The notes beneath the pieces are model-generated. The model searched no databases and was not told the origin of the DNA. It saw only the letters and a program-made list of their open reading frames with translations. A stretch of 64,000 nucleotides of DNA, taken from NCBI RefSeq assembly GCF_000974445.1, contig NZ_BBOJ01000004.1, positions 310,001-374,000 of the forward strand, read 5' to 3'. This document shows, piece after piece, positions 1-8,294 of this stretch. Position 1 is the first letter of the stretch; each line of letters begins with the position of its first letter. The position numbers and the translations under genes were made by a program. The stretch is from Lentzea aerocolonigenes (lineage in GTDB: Bacteria > Actinomycetota > Actinomycetes > Mycobacteriales > Pseudonocardiaceae).

Positions 1-102
1 CAACGCGAGCAGCGAGAGGACCTGCCGCGGCTTCACCGCGCTCGGCGTGATCGAGATGCCGTTCTCCCTGGCCTCCAGCGGTCCGAGAACTTTGATCTCC
101 AT
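1..102 (-). CDS. SARP/AfsR-type transcriptional regulator, N-terminus only (cut by window edge)
   Basis: Only the first 34 codons lie in the window. The ATG at 102 is preceded by a GGAGGGAT ribosome-binding site. The visible residues begin MEIKVLGPLEARENG and continue to VKPRQVLSLLAL, which is the characteristic start of the winged-helix DNA-binding domain of SARP/AfsR regulators, usually followed by a bacterial transcriptional activation domain. Such proteins activate secondary-metabolite clusters. The rest of the gene, and so any NB-ARC or TPR part, is outside the window. It is divergent from the histidine kinase gene at 486. Confidence 0.75.
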   Translation of the reverse strand, partial: MEIKVLGPLEARENGISITPSAVKPRQVLSLLAL

Positions 103-485
103 GACGGGATCCCTCCCCAGTTCCAGTTTCAGCGGCGGCTTGCTGGTTGTTGTGCCATCAAGTTCACCTGAGCCGGGCTATCGAACGCCACGTAGCTCGG
201 CACGACTACGAGATGGCGAACTACCGCTCCCCGTGTGAGATATTCACGGGGCCGGACGTACCCAAACAATTTCACCGGGTAACGGCCCGAACACCGCTCG
301 TGACCAGCACGTTAAATACTCGTCCTTTCGAGCGAAATTTGTCGAAACCGGTAACTGCGGCACTAAGTTCTGTACCGATCCAGAAGTTGATCCGCAGCAG
401 GACCGCACTGTCTAGCATTTGCCGTGGGTTCGCCGAGAGGCCGGTCGCACGCCCCGACCACTCTCGGGCCACTCTTGGGGGAATC
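103..485. promoter_or_regulatory. Divergent intergenic region between SARP gene and histidine kinase gene
   Basis: About 380 bases lie between the divergent starts. An open frame runs through it into the kinase, but it has no recognisable domain and begins without a convincing ribosome-binding site, so I treat it as untranslated promoter region for both genes. No clear operator or RNA motif was recognised. Confidence 0.4.
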
Positions 486-1550
486 GTGAATGACTCGCCT
501 GGATCGCCGAGACCCGGCTGGATCATCCACGCCGTTGTGGCGGGCATCTGTCTGGCCGACGTGACGCGGCTGCTTCTGCGGGACCGGGAAACGACTCATT
601 CCGCCATATATCTCGTCGCATTGGCCTTGACACTCGCACTGCAGGCGCTCCAATTCGGCGGCCTGAACACCCCCGCACGCCGCACCGCCCTGGCCGCCCA
701 GGTGGTGCTCGTGTTCCTGCCGTTCCTCCCGACCGGCCAGCTCTGGACCGCGGTGCCCGGCCTGGTCGCCGGCAACGCGCTGGCGCTGTTCGGACCGCCG
801 GCGGGCTGGACGGTGTTCGCCCTGGTGGCCGCGGCGACGAGCCTCCTGCAGACCTCCGCCTCGCCGCTGGAGGCCGTGATCGCGACGACCGCGACAGGCC
901 TGGCCGTCTCCGGCATCGCCTTGGGCAACGTCTTCCGGCCCGCGACACCCCCCGAACCGGTCGGCGCGGCCCTCGCCGAGGAACGCCTGCGCGTCGCCCG
1001 CGACCTGCACGACCTGCTCGGCTACAGCCTGAGCGCGATCAAGCTGAAGAGCGAACTGGCCCACCGCCTCATCGCCGAACGCCCGGACAGGGCCCAGGAA
1101 CACCTCGCCGATATATTGGATATCGCTGGAAACGCCCTCACGGACGTGCGGTCACTGGCCCGCAGCTACCGCCGCCTGTCGCTGTCGGACACCTCGCACT
1201 CGGCGAAGACCATGCTGACCGCCGCGAACATCGACGTCCGCGTCGAGCTCGACCACGACCCGTTGCCGGAAGAGATCGAAACGGTGCTGGCCACAGTTCT
1301 GCGAGAGGCCGTCACGAACGTTCTGCGCCACAGCGAAGCAGAGAACTGCGCCATCACCGTCCGCCAGACCGGCGACGAGGTGAAGCTCGACGTCGTGAAC
1401 GACGGCGCCACCGACCGCCCGAGCTCCTCGGACTGCAACGGCGTCCGCAACCAGGCCGAACGCGTGCAGGCAGCAGGTGGCGTGTTCATCGCCCGGCACG
1501 TCGGCACGGACCGCTTCCACGTCCACGCGGCCATCCCGATCGCAGCCTGA
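486..1550 (+). CDS. Sensor histidine kinase, NarL/DesK type (HisKA_3)
   Basis: Membrane sensor kinase of about 354 residues. The N-terminal 150 residues form several hydrophobic segments consistent with 4-6 helices. They are followed by a HisKA_3 dimerisation domain (VARDLHDLLGYSLSAIK), whose phospho-accepting His is about residue 175, and then by a HATPase domain with N-box LREAVTNVLRHSEA near 273-286. The open frame extends further upstream to 147, but that part is low-complexity and domainless; the GTG at 486 starts just before the membrane region, so I chose it. The response regulator is encoded convergently at 1800-2408, which is the natural partner. The signal sensed is unknown. Confidence 0.85.
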   Translation: MNDSPGSPRPGWIIHAVVAGICLADVTRLLLRDRETTHSAIYLVALALTLALQALQFGGLNTPARRTALAAQVVLVFLPFLPTGQLWTAVPGLVAGNALALFGPPAGWTVFALVAAATSLLQTSASPLEAVIATTATGLAVSGIALGNVFRPATPPEPVGAALAEERLRVARDLHDLLGYSLSAIKLKSELAHRLIAERPDRAQEHLADILDIAGNALTDVRSLARSYRRLSLSDTSHSAKTMLTAANIDVRVELDHDPLPEEIETVLATVLREAVTNVLRHSEAENCAITVRQTGDEVKLDVVNDGATDRPSSSDCNGVRNQAERVQAAGGVFIARHVGTDRFHVHAAIPIAA

Positions 1551-1578
1551 CCCCGGCCACCCACCCGAGCCACCACCG

Positions 1579-1674
1579 ATATATCAGTTGGCCACCACCA
1601 CGCCGCTGACCTGCTCAAACACCCCGGATGCAAAGAACGTTTGCGGATGTCCGCAAACGTTTTTTGCATCCGGG
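1579..1674. repeat. Palindromic repeat, copy 1 (with ATATATCAGTT motif), bidirectional terminator candidate
   Basis: The motif ATATATCAGTTGG at 1579-1591 precedes a near-perfect inverted repeat at 1623-1674. The arms are 25 nt with a 2-nt loop and a single G-T wobble; the inner core is ACGTTTGCGGA/TCCGCAAACGT. It lies between the convergent kinase and response regulator genes, so it could terminate both. A second copy with the same motif and core is at 39,749-39,819. Confidence 0.75.
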
Positions 1675-1713
1675 CGTTCCAACGCAAGGGCAACGACGCC
1701 GCGACCTGCACCT

Positions 1714-1756
1714 TTGCAACAGGACGTTTGCGGACGACGACAAACGTTCGTTGCAA
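1714..1756. repeat. Degenerate third copy of the ACGTTTGCGG palindromic repeat
   Basis: TTGCAAC(A)GGACGTTTG is followed by an imperfect complement ending in CAAACGTTCGTTGCAA. It shares the ACGTTTGCGGACG core with the palindromes at 1623 and 39,778 but has mismatches in the stem. It sits just downstream of the response regulator stop and may be the decayed or strand-specific terminator of that gene. Confidence 0.5.
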
Positions 1757-1799
1757 CGCCCTGCGCAAGCCGAGGCAGAACCAGGGTCGGGAGCCGGGG

Positions 1800-2408
1800 T
1801 CAGAACCAGCCGGCCTTGCGGGCGATCCGCACCGCGTCCACGCGGTTGCGCGCGTCGAGCTTCGCCGTCACCGCCGTCAGGTAGTTGCGGATCGTACCGA
1901 CGGACAGGAACAGCGTGCTCGCGATCTCCATGGCGTCCGCACCGTCGGACGCCAGCCGCAGCACCTCCAGCTCGCGCGGCGTGAGCGGGCACTCGTCGGT
2001 GTCCCACGCCGAGAGCGCCAGCTGCGAGTCGATGACCCGGCGGCCGACGGACACGCCGCGGATGGCGTCGGCGAGTTCGTTGATGGGCGCGTCCTTGAGG
2101 ATGAAACCGTTCACGCGAGCATTGAGGGCGCGGCGCAGGGTTCCGGGGCGGCCGAGGCTCGTGAGGATCAGCGTGCGGGTCCCGGGAGCCGTGTCGTGGA
2201 TGACCGTGGCCGCCGAAAGGCCGTCCATACCGGGCAGGTCGATGTCGAGGACGGCGACGTCCGGTTGACTCCTCGCAACAGCCGGGACGATTTCGTCACC
2301 TGTTGCCACCGACGCGACGACCTCAATGTCTGGTTCGAGATTCAACAACGCGACCAATGCGCCGCGGACCATTTGCACGTCCTCGGCGAGTAACACTCTG
2401 ATCATCAT
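1800..2408 (-). CDS. Two-component response regulator, NarL/LuxR family
   Basis: The receiver domain occupies about residues 3-120. The acidic pocket is AED near 8-10, the phospho-acceptor Asp near 55 (VLDIDLPGMDG), and the conserved Thr/Lys region is LILTSL...FILKD. A C-terminal LuxR-type HTH (LTPRELEVLRLASDGADAME) spans about 140-200. Length about 202 aa is normal for the family. The start is taken at the MM pair directly before IRVLLAEDV; a longer frame reaching 2474 adds a charged tail without homology. It is encoded convergently to the kinase at 486-1550 and is presumed to be its partner, binding promoters as a phosphorylated dimer. Targets are not visible. Confidence 0.9.
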   Translation of the reverse strand: MMIRVLLAEDVQMVRGALVALLNLEPDIEVVASVATGDEIVPAVARSQPDVAVLDIDLPGMDGLSAATVIHDTAPGTRTLILTSLGRPGTLRRALNARVNGFILKDAPINELADAIRGVSVGRRVIDSQLALSAWDTDECPLTPRELEVLRLASDGADAMEIASTLFLSVGTIRNYLTAVTAKLDARNRVDAVRIARKAGWF

Positions 2409-2649
2409 CGGCCCCCTTGCCGGGTCCCCCCTGCCAACTTTCCGAGTTTTACACTCGGTGACCGCACGGGACAAGCATTTGAGCCGACGATGCCTTTCAC
2501 TACTCCGAATGCCTTAAAGCAATTCGAAATATCGATGGGCTGATGCCGCCCTGTCACTGAACGCTAACGCATTGCCACTGCTCCGGCAGCGCGCGAGCGG
2601 AACTCGAGCGGCTCTCAGTACCCATCACAGCCGTGAACGCGACAACCGC

Positions 2650-3342
2650 TCAGCGGGTCTCGCCCCAGCGCTCCAGCAGTTCCAGTCCCCCGTCGACGGT
2701 GATCACCTGACCCTGGATCCAGGCGGCTTCCTCCGTGCACAGCAACGCGACCGCGTTCGCCACGTCCTCCGGCACCGTGACCCGGCCGGACGGGCTCTTG
2801 ATCGCGAGCCGGTCCACCAGTTCCGGGTCGATGTTCATCGGGCCGTTGTCGACCACCGTCGTCACGACCGCGTTCACCGCCACCCGGTACCAGGCCATCT
2901 CCAGCGCCAGCGTGCGGATCACGCCGTGCACCGGCGTCACCGTGTAGCCGGCGACGACGACGCGGCCGCCGTCGACGAACGCCTTCGCGAGCGGTTCCAC
3001 GACGTTCAGCAACGGCGTCAGGTCCGGGGAGACGGCGTGGTGCACGAACAGGTCGAGCCGGCCGCGTTCCAGCTTCACCTGCTCCAGCAGGGACCGCACC
3101 GCGTTCTCGTCGTGCATGTCCAACGGCACGACGGACGCCGAACCCGGTTTGCCCGCGAGCACGAGCATCGCCCGGTCGGCGTCGACATCGCCTGGGGACG
3201 TGGTGAGGATGACGTGGGCGCCGTTGTCGCAGAGCTTGCCGGCGATGGCAAGTCCGAGACCGTGTGTTCCCGACGTGACAAGGGCGATCTTGCCGTCGAG
3301 TCCCAGGCGCGTGTTGACCGGTTCGATCATGATGCTGACCAC
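2650..3342 (-). CDS. SDR-family protein with degenerate active site
   Basis: A Rossmann-fold short-chain dehydrogenase/reductase of about 230 aa. The nucleotide-binding loop is SGTHGLG instead of the usual TGxxxGxG. The NNAG motif is replaced by VHHA. At the catalytic YxxxK position the sequence reads YTVTP, so the lysine is missing. C-terminal features (PEDVANAVALLCTEEAAWIQGQVITVDGG) are typical of the FabG-like branch. The family normally reduces carbonyl groups with NAD(P)H; here catalysis is doubtful. It is transcribed with, and downstream of, the TetR gene at 3397-4005 (gap about 55 nt). An internal ATG 12 bases downstream is an alternative start. Confidence 0.75.
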   Translation of the reverse strand: MVSIMIEPVNTRLGLDGKIALVTSGTHGLGLAIAGKLCDNGAHVILTTSPGDVDADRAMLVLAGKPGSASVVPLDMHDENAVRSLLEQVKLERGRLDLFVHHAVSPDLTPLLNVVEPLAKAFVDGGRVVVAGYTVTPVHGVIRTLALEMAWYRVAVNAVVTTVVDNGPMNIDPELVDRLAIKSPSGRVTVPEDVANAVALLCTEEAAWIQGQVITVDGGLELLERWGETR

Positions 3343-3396
3343 CTCGTTGTCCGCGTGGTGATCGACGTTGCGCCCGGCCGCTAGGGCCGAACTCGA

Positions 3397-4005
3397 CTAC
3401 TTCTTGCGCAAACCCTCCAGCACCCGCAGGATCGCGCGTTCGACGTCGCGGCCGGTGCGCTTCGGGTCCGACGAGCTCGCGATCGTGCTCGCCCCCGACG
3501 ACAACGCGCCGAACAGCAACCGCGCCATGACCTCCACGGGCAGGTCCTCGATCTCGCCGGCGTCCACGAGCAGCTGCACGGCCGATCGGAGCAGCCCGAA
3601 GCTGAAGTGCTCCTCCGCCTCGCGCCAGCGCTCCCAGCCCATCACCACGGGCGCCTCGTGGACGATGATCCGCTGGTACTCCGGGTCCAGGCACTTGCGG
3701 ACGTACGCGCGCAGGCCCGCGACCGCAACCTCCCACGGGTCGCCGTCACCGCTGATGACCGCGGTCAGCGACTCGATCGACTGGGTCTCGACCTGCGCGA
3801 AGGCCGCCTCGAACAACGCCTGCTTGCCGCTGAAGTGGTGGTAGAGCGCGCCTTTCGTCACGCGGGCGCGTTTCACCACCTCGTCGAGCGAGGTACCCGC
3901 GTACCCGCGCTTGGTGAACAGGTCGACAGCGCTGTCGACCAGCGCCTGCCTGGTCGACTCCGAGTACTCGGCGCGTCGTGTTCGCACGGGCGAAACGTAT
4001 CTCAC
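3397..4005 (-). CDS. TetR-family transcriptional repressor
   Basis: About 202 aa. The TetR_N helix-turn-helix covers residues 17-64 (LVDSAVDLFTKRGYAGTSLDEVVKRARVTKGALYHHF), followed by a helical ligand-binding domain. Its start codon abuts a 28-bp palindrome and a second 15-bp palindrome that lie between it and the divergent gene at 4077, so it very likely represses both itself (with the SDR at 2650) and the divergent pair at 4077-5284. The inducer is unknown. Confidence 0.9.
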   Translation of the reverse strand: MRYVSPVRTRRAEYSESTRQALVDSAVDLFTKRGYAGTSLDEVVKRARVTKGALYHHFSGKQALFEAAFAQVETQSIESLTAVISGDGDPWEVAVAGLRAYVRKCLDPEYQRIIVHEAPVVMGWERWREAEEHFSFGLLRSAVQLLVDAGEIEDLPVEVMARLLFGALSSGASTIASSSDPKRTGRDVERAILRVLEGLRKK

Positions 4006-4054
4006 ATACCGACGGTACGTACCGGTGGTATGGTCGTGTCATACCGAGGGTATG
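4005..4054. promoter_or_regulatory. Two palindromic operators for the adjacent TetR regulator
   Basis: A 28-bp inverted repeat at 4005-4032 has outer half-sites CATACC/GGTATG and inner core CGGTACGTACCG. A second, shorter palindrome, CATACCGAGGGTATG, is at 4040-4054. Both share the CATACC half-site and fall exactly in the divergent promoter region between the TetR gene and the gene at 4077. The arrangement is typical of TetR autoregulation; binding is inferred. Confidence 0.7.
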
Positions 4055-4076
4055 CGAGAGACCGGGGGTACGAGAC

Positions 4077-4385
4077 ATGGGCTGGGCAGACCACTACCGC
4101 CGCCGTGACGCGATCGACGCCGTCCTGCGCGACGCCCGCCGCGACCCGTCCGCACCGCTGATCGTGGATCCGGACGTCTTCTCGTCGCTGCAGGACCTGC
4201 TGCTGGCGCTCGATCACCGCTGGCAGAACAAGCTGACCGCACGCATGGAGACCGCCGCGCTGGAGGGCCGGGTGGACGAGGACCGCGTCACCGCGGAGCT
4301 CGCCGCCGAGGAGCCGGTGTTGCGAGCCGTGCTCGACGCACACCTTTCGCTCGGCAGTTACCGGGCGGTAGGAATAACTCCATGA
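4077..4385 (+). CDS. Hypothetical protein, 102 aa
   Basis: Small soluble protein beginning MGWADHYRRRDAIDAVL, largely helical, with many charged residues and no cysteine. No family recognised. Its stop overlaps the start of the SDR gene at 4382 (ATGA), so the two are translationally coupled. The pair is divergent from the TetR gene and presumably under its control. The start is the ATG directly downstream of the operators. Confidence 0.65.
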   Translation: MGWADHYRRRDAIDAVLRDARRDPSAPLIVDPDVFSSLQDLLLALDHRWQNKLTARMETAALEGRVDEDRVTAELAAEEPVLRAVLDAHLSLGSYRAVGITP

Positions 4386-5284
4386 GTCGTTGGACCGAAG
4401 CCGACATCCCCGACCAGACCGGCCGCACCGTCCTCGTGACCGGCGCGAACTCCGGTCTCGGCCTGCGCACCGCCCAGGTGCTCGCGGCCAGAGGAGCCCA
4501 CGTGATCATGGGCTGTCGCTCGGTCCAGCGCGGCGAGCAGGCACGGCGGACGGTCACCGGGTCGGCCGAGGTCCTCGAACTGGACCTCGCCGACCTCGGC
4601 TCCGTCCGCGCTGCCGCAGACAAAGTCACAGAGAAGGTCGACCAACTCGACGTTCTCATCAACAACGCGGGCATCATGGCCGTCCCGCTCGGCCAGACCG
4701 TCGACGGCTTCGAGCGCCAGTTCGGCACCAACCACCTGGGCCACGCCGCCCTGACATGGCTGCTGCTGCCCGCACTGAGGCAACGTCCGGGCGCACGCGT
4801 CGTGACTGTCGCCTCTCTCGCGCACCAGTACGGCCGGATCGACTTCGACGATCCGAACTGGGAGCGTCGCTCGTACAGCTACCGCGGCTCGTACGGCCAG
4901 TCGAAGCTCGCCAACATCCTGTTCGCGCGTGAGCTGGACCGCCGCTCATCGGACGTGACGTCCATCGCGGCACATCCCGGCGTGACGGTCACCGAACTGA
5001 CCAACAACATGGCCAGCGAACACAAGTCGTTGTTCCTGCGGATCGGCGGCAAGATCAGCCACCTGTTCTCGCAGTCCGTCGAGATGGGCGCGCTGCCGCA
5101 GCTCTACGCGGCGACGTCACCGGACGCACGCGGTGGCGAGTACTACGGCCCCGACAGCTTCAACGGCTACCGCGGCCACCCCGCCGTCGCTCGGATGACC
5201 GCCGCCGCCCGCGACGACCTCGCCGCGAGCCGTCTGTGGGACCTCACGATCAAGATGACCGGGATCACACCCGACCTGCCGTGA
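4382..5284 (+). CDS. Short-chain dehydrogenase/reductase (retinol-dehydrogenase-like)
   Basis: About 300 aa. NAD(P)-binding TGANSGLG lies near residues 20-27, NNAG near 92, catalytic Ser in VVTVASLAH, and YGQSK supplies the catalytic Tyr and Lys. Unlike the degenerate SDR at 2650, all active-site residues are present. This subgroup (RDH/WW-oxidoreductase/protochlorophyllide-reductase-like) oxidises or reduces lipophilic alcohols or ketones; the substrate cannot be deduced. It overlaps the upstream 102-aa gene by 4 nt and lies behind the TetR operators. Confidence 0.85.
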   Translation: MSRWTEADIPDQTGRTVLVTGANSGLGLRTAQVLAARGAHVIMGCRSVQRGEQARRTVTGSAEVLELDLADLGSVRAAADKVTEKVDQLDVLINNAGIMAVPLGQTVDGFERQFGTNHLGHAALTWLLLPALRQRPGARVVTVASLAHQYGRIDFDDPNWERRSYSYRGSYGQSKLANILFARELDRRSSDVTSIAAHPGVTVTELTNNMASEHKSLFLRIGGKISHLFSQSVEMGALPQLYAATSPDARGGEYYGPDSFNGYRGHPAVARMTAAARDDLAASRLWDLTIKMTGITPDLP

Positions 5285-5377
5285 CGACGGATGCTCGACC
5301 AGAAGCCCGGTTTCGGCGTTCATCCTCAGGCGAAGCGTGCGTGATGCCGGACACCCGGCGGCGCAGCGTAGGGTGAG

Positions 5378-6382
5378 GTGGTGACTGTGGTACCTGAGGG
5401 TCGGAAGCTGCTGCGGCTCGAGGTCCGCAACAGCCAGACGCCGATCGAGAAGAAGCCCTCGTGGATCAAGACGCGGGCGAAGATGGGCCCCGAGTACCGG
5501 GAGCTCAAGGGTCTGGTCAAGCGCGAGGGCCTCCACACGGTCTGCGAAGAGGCCGGCTGTCCCAACATCTACGAGTGCTGGGAAGACCGCGAGGCCACGT
5601 TCCTGATCGGCGGCGAGCAGTGCACCAGGCGCTGCGACTTCTGCCAGATCGACACGGGCAAGCCCGCCGACCTCGACCGCGACGAGCCCCGCAGGGTCGC
5701 CGAGTCGGTCCAGGCGATGGGCCTGCGCTACTCCACGGTCACGGGTGTCGCCCGTGACGACCTGGAAGACGGCGGCGCGTGGCTGTACGCCGAGACCGTC
5801 CGCCAGATCCACGAGATGAACCCCGGCACCGGCGTCGAGCTGCTGATCCCGGACTTCAACGCGGTCCCGGAGCAGCTCAACGAGGTCTTCGAGGCACGCC
5901 CCGAGGTGCTCGCGCACAACCTGGAGACCGTGCCGCGGATCTTCAAGCGCATCCGCCCGGCGTTCCGCTACGAGCGGTCCCTCGAGGTCATCACCAAGGC
6001 CCGCGAGTTCGGCCTGGTCACGAAGTCGAACCTGATCCTCGGCATGGGCGAGACCCCCGAGGAGGTCACCGAGGCGCTGGCCGACCTCTACGACGCGGGC
6101 TGCGACATCATCACCATCACTCAGTACCTGCGCCCCTCGCCGCGCCACCACCCGGTCGAGCGCTGGGTGAAGCCCGAGGAGTTCGTCCAGCACAAGGAGA
6201 CGGCCGAGGAGATCGGCTTCCTCGGCGTGATGGCGGGTCCGCTGGTCCGTTCCTCCTACCGCGCCGGACGTCTGTACGCGCAGGCGAAGCAGAAGCGCGG
6301 AGAGGACCTGCCGGAGAACCTCCAGCACCTGCTCACCGTCTCGGCGTCGCAGGAGATCACGAGCCTCCTCGCGCCCCGCTGA
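5378..6382 (+). CDS. lipA: Lipoyl synthase LipA
   Basis: Radical-SAM enzyme that inserts two sulfurs into octanoyl groups on lipoyl domains of the 2-oxoacid dehydrogenases and GcvH. The auxiliary cluster motif [12 protein letters not shown] (Cys 56, 61, 67) and the radical-SAM motif CTRRCDFC (Cys 82, 86, 89) are both intact, and the family C-terminal RSSYRAG is present. Length 334 aa is typical. Two tandem GTG codons (5378 and 5381) are possible starts. lipB, often adjacent in other genomes, is not next to it here. The pyruvate dehydrogenase E1 gene elsewhere in the window belongs to a pathway that needs its product. Confidence 0.97.
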   Translation: MVTVVPEGRKLLRLEVRNSQTPIEKKPSWIKTRAKMGPEYRELKGLVKREGLHTVCEEAGCPNIYECWEDREATFLIGGEQCTRRCDFCQIDTGKPADLDRDEPRRVAESVQAMGLRYSTVTGVARDDLEDGGAWLYAETVRQIHEMNPGTGVELLIPDFNAVPEQLNEVFEARPEVLAHNLETVPRIFKRIRPAFRYERSLEVITKAREFGLVTKSNLILGMGETPEEVTEALADLYDAGCDIITITQYLRPSPRHHPVERWVKPEEFVQHKETAEEIGFLGVMAGPLVRSSYRAGRLYAQAKQKRGEDLPENLQHLLTVSASQEITSLLAPR

Positions 6383-6385
6383 CCC

Positions 6386-7411
6386 TCAGGAGAAGCGGAC
6401 CTCGCCCACGACCACTCCGTCGAGCTCGCGCACGAAGTCGGCGCCGAACGCGCTGGACGGCGTGTGCGAGCCGGGCGCCGCGCCGTTGATCTTGCCGATG
6501 GCGCGGAGCACGGAGTCCGCGGTGAGGCTGTAGGCGTTCGGCGTGGTGATCGCGCACTCGACCTTGGTCTTGGCGTCCCACGCCTCGCCGAACACCTCCG
6601 CGCGCGTGTTGGCCCGCTTGCGCTCGTCAGGCCCCTTCACCTTCCCGGCGACGGTCTTGGCGACGTTCTGCACGAGCGATGTCTGCAGCACGGGCGCGAA
6701 CGCCTGCTGGAGCTGCCCGATCAGGCCTGGTACCACGGTGAACGTGGTGATGTTCGGGATACCTGTCGAACGGTATGCAGTAGACACGTCACCCCACGGG
6801 ATACTGCCTACTTCACGCGGACCGGACCGGAAGTGGGCGGTGCGGCGACGGTGCCCGATGCGGACGCTCTTCAGGTCGCCGTTCACCCTGATCCGCCCAC
6901 CGACGGCGGAGGCTTCGACCGACGTCTTGGCCGTGCCCGCGCTCGCTCCTCCTCCGACGACGAACGCGAGATCTAGGTGCGTGGCGGTCGGCAGGGCGTT
7001 CTTCAGGATGGCGGCGACACAGTCCGTGGGCACCACGTCGAACCCGGCGCCGGGCAACAGCACGATGCTGGCCTTGCGCGCGTCGACGTCCCTCTGGCTG
7101 ATGGACTCGAAGACGTCTATCTCGCCGGTGATGTCGAGGTAGTGCGTGCGTGTCTTCAGGCAGGCATCGACCATCGCGTCGGAGGTGTGCGCGAACGGAC
7201 CGGCGCAGTGCACGACGGCGTCGACGTCTTCGAGGTTCGCCGCCGCCCGGCTCAGGTCGAACGCCCGGTGCTCCAGGCCCAGGGCGGCGGCGATCGGTTC
7301 GATCTTCTCGTTCGAGCGACCGGCGAGGACCGGCCGTTCGCCCCGCTCGACCGCGAGCTCGGCGATCAGTCGTCCGGTGTAGCCGTTGGCGCCGTAGACC
7401 ATCCACGTCAT
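6386..7411 (-). CDS. Saccharopine dehydrogenase-like / trans-acting enoyl-reductase-like protein
   Basis: About 341 aa. It begins MTWMVYGANGYTGRLIAELA, the Rossmann NAD(P)-binding signature of the saccharopine dehydrogenase superfamily. It contains HCAGPFAHTSDAMVDACLKTRTHYLDITGE and PGAGFDVVPTDCVAA, both conserved in this branch. In mycobacteria relatives act as trans-acting enoyl reductases in lipid synthesis; many actinobacterial homologues are uncharacterised. It is convergent with lipA (3-nt gap). Substrate unknown. Confidence 0.8.
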   Translation of the reverse strand: MTWMVYGANGYTGRLIAELAVERGERPVLAGRSNEKIEPIAAALGLEHRAFDLSRAAANLEDVDAVVHCAGPFAHTSDAMVDACLKTRTHYLDITGEIDVFESISQRDVDARKASIVLLPGAGFDVVPTDCVAAILKNALPTATHLDLAFVVGGGASAGTAKTSVEASAVGGRIRVNGDLKSVRIGHRRRTAHFRSGPREVGSIPWGDVSTAYRSTGIPNITTFTVVPGLIGQLQQAFAPVLQTSLVQNVAKTVAGKVKGPDERKRANTRAEVFGEAWDAKTKVECAITTPNAYSLTADSVLRAIGKINGAAPGSHTPSSAFGADFVRELDGVVVGEVRFS

Positions 7412-7420
7412 GCCGCGACC

Positions 7421-7714
7421 TTACCGGCGAGTAGCCCTGAGTGAAGCAAACAGCGAGCCGATCAACAGCAGTGCTCCGACACCGATCACCGGCAACGCCC
7501 AGAGCAGCCTGCGGTGCCTCAGATCGGCGCAGATGTCCACATAGGCCGGTCCGATCGCGGCCGCCGCCGGCTCGTCGAAACCGATGCCCAGGCCGTTGCC
7601 GCACGGGATCAGCGACCCGCTCGGCGACTCGACGGCCAGCATCACGAAGAGGATCGCGCCCCCGCCCAGGAGGAACGCGAGGCCGACGACGACGGCGAAC
7701 GTGCGCACTGACAT
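7421..7714 (-). CDS. Small membrane protein, two transmembrane helices
   Basis: 97 aa with a hydrophobic segment at about residues 6-28, a roughly 40-residue extracytoplasmic loop containing two cysteines (IPCGNG, DICADL), and a second helix at about 70-90, ending in basic residues. The two loop cysteines could form a disulfide. No family recognised. It is on the same strand as, and just upstream of, the saccharopine-dehydrogenase-like gene. Confidence 0.6.
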   Translation of the reverse strand: MSVRTFAVVVGLAFLLGGGAILFVMLAVESPSGSLIPCGNGLGIGFDEPAAAAIGPAYVDICADLRHRRLLWALPVIGVGALLLIGSLFASLRATRR

Positions 7715-7798
7715 GGAAGAAAGTTACGTCTCAAATGGACTCGGGGATAGCCCTGGTCAGACGCATTGGGGTTCATCCCCTAATCCCCCGCTGAACGT

Positions 7799-8281
7799 TC
7801 ACACACCCCCATTCGGCGAGAACGAGTAGCGCTGCTCCACCCGGCCGTGGGCCGGATGCGGCGCAGGGTCGCCGAGCTTGATCCATCCGAGGCGCTCGTA
7901 GAGCCGCACGCCGCGCTCGTTGTCGACGTAGACCAACAGCTGGGCACCGGTGTACCCACGCGCGGTCAGGGCATCGGGCAGTGCGCGCAGCAACGCCTCG
8001 CCGACGCCCTTGCCCCACGCGTCGGGATGCACGCCGACGTAGTTGATGTAGGCGATGCCCGGTTCCGTCTCATGTGGACCGCCGGCCAGAAAGCCGACCG
8101 CCTCACCGCCTTCGCGCGCCAGCAGCAACAACGACGGTTCGTTCGCCAGCGCGTTCTCGATGCCGGGACGCGCCTGGTCGAGTGCCGGGACCTCCTCGTA
8201 GCCATCCCTGGCCGTGACCGCGTGCGCCCAGATCAGCGCGGCCGTGTCGACGTGCTCGGGTCCCCCGTGAACGATCTCCAT
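7799..8281 (-). CDS. GNAT-family N-acetyltransferase
   Basis: 160 aa single acetyltransferase domain. Motif A/B is visible as YINYVGVHPDAWGKGVGEALLRAL (acetyl-CoA-binding V-x-P-x-x-x-G-x-G), followed by YVDNERGVRLYERLGW, typical of small-molecule or protein N-terminal acetyltransferases. It lies 13 nt downstream of the P450 gene on the same strand, so the two may be co-transcribed. Substrate unknown. Confidence 0.9.
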   Translation of the reverse strand: MEIVHGGPEHVDTAALIWAHAVTARDGYEEVPALDQARPGIENALANEPSLLLLAREGGEAVGFLAGGPHETEPGIAYINYVGVHPDAWGKGVGEALLRALPDALTARGYTGAQLLVYVDNERGVRLYERLGWIKLGDPAPHPAHGRVEQRYSFSPNGGV

Positions 8282-8294
8282 GCGCCCCAGCGTG

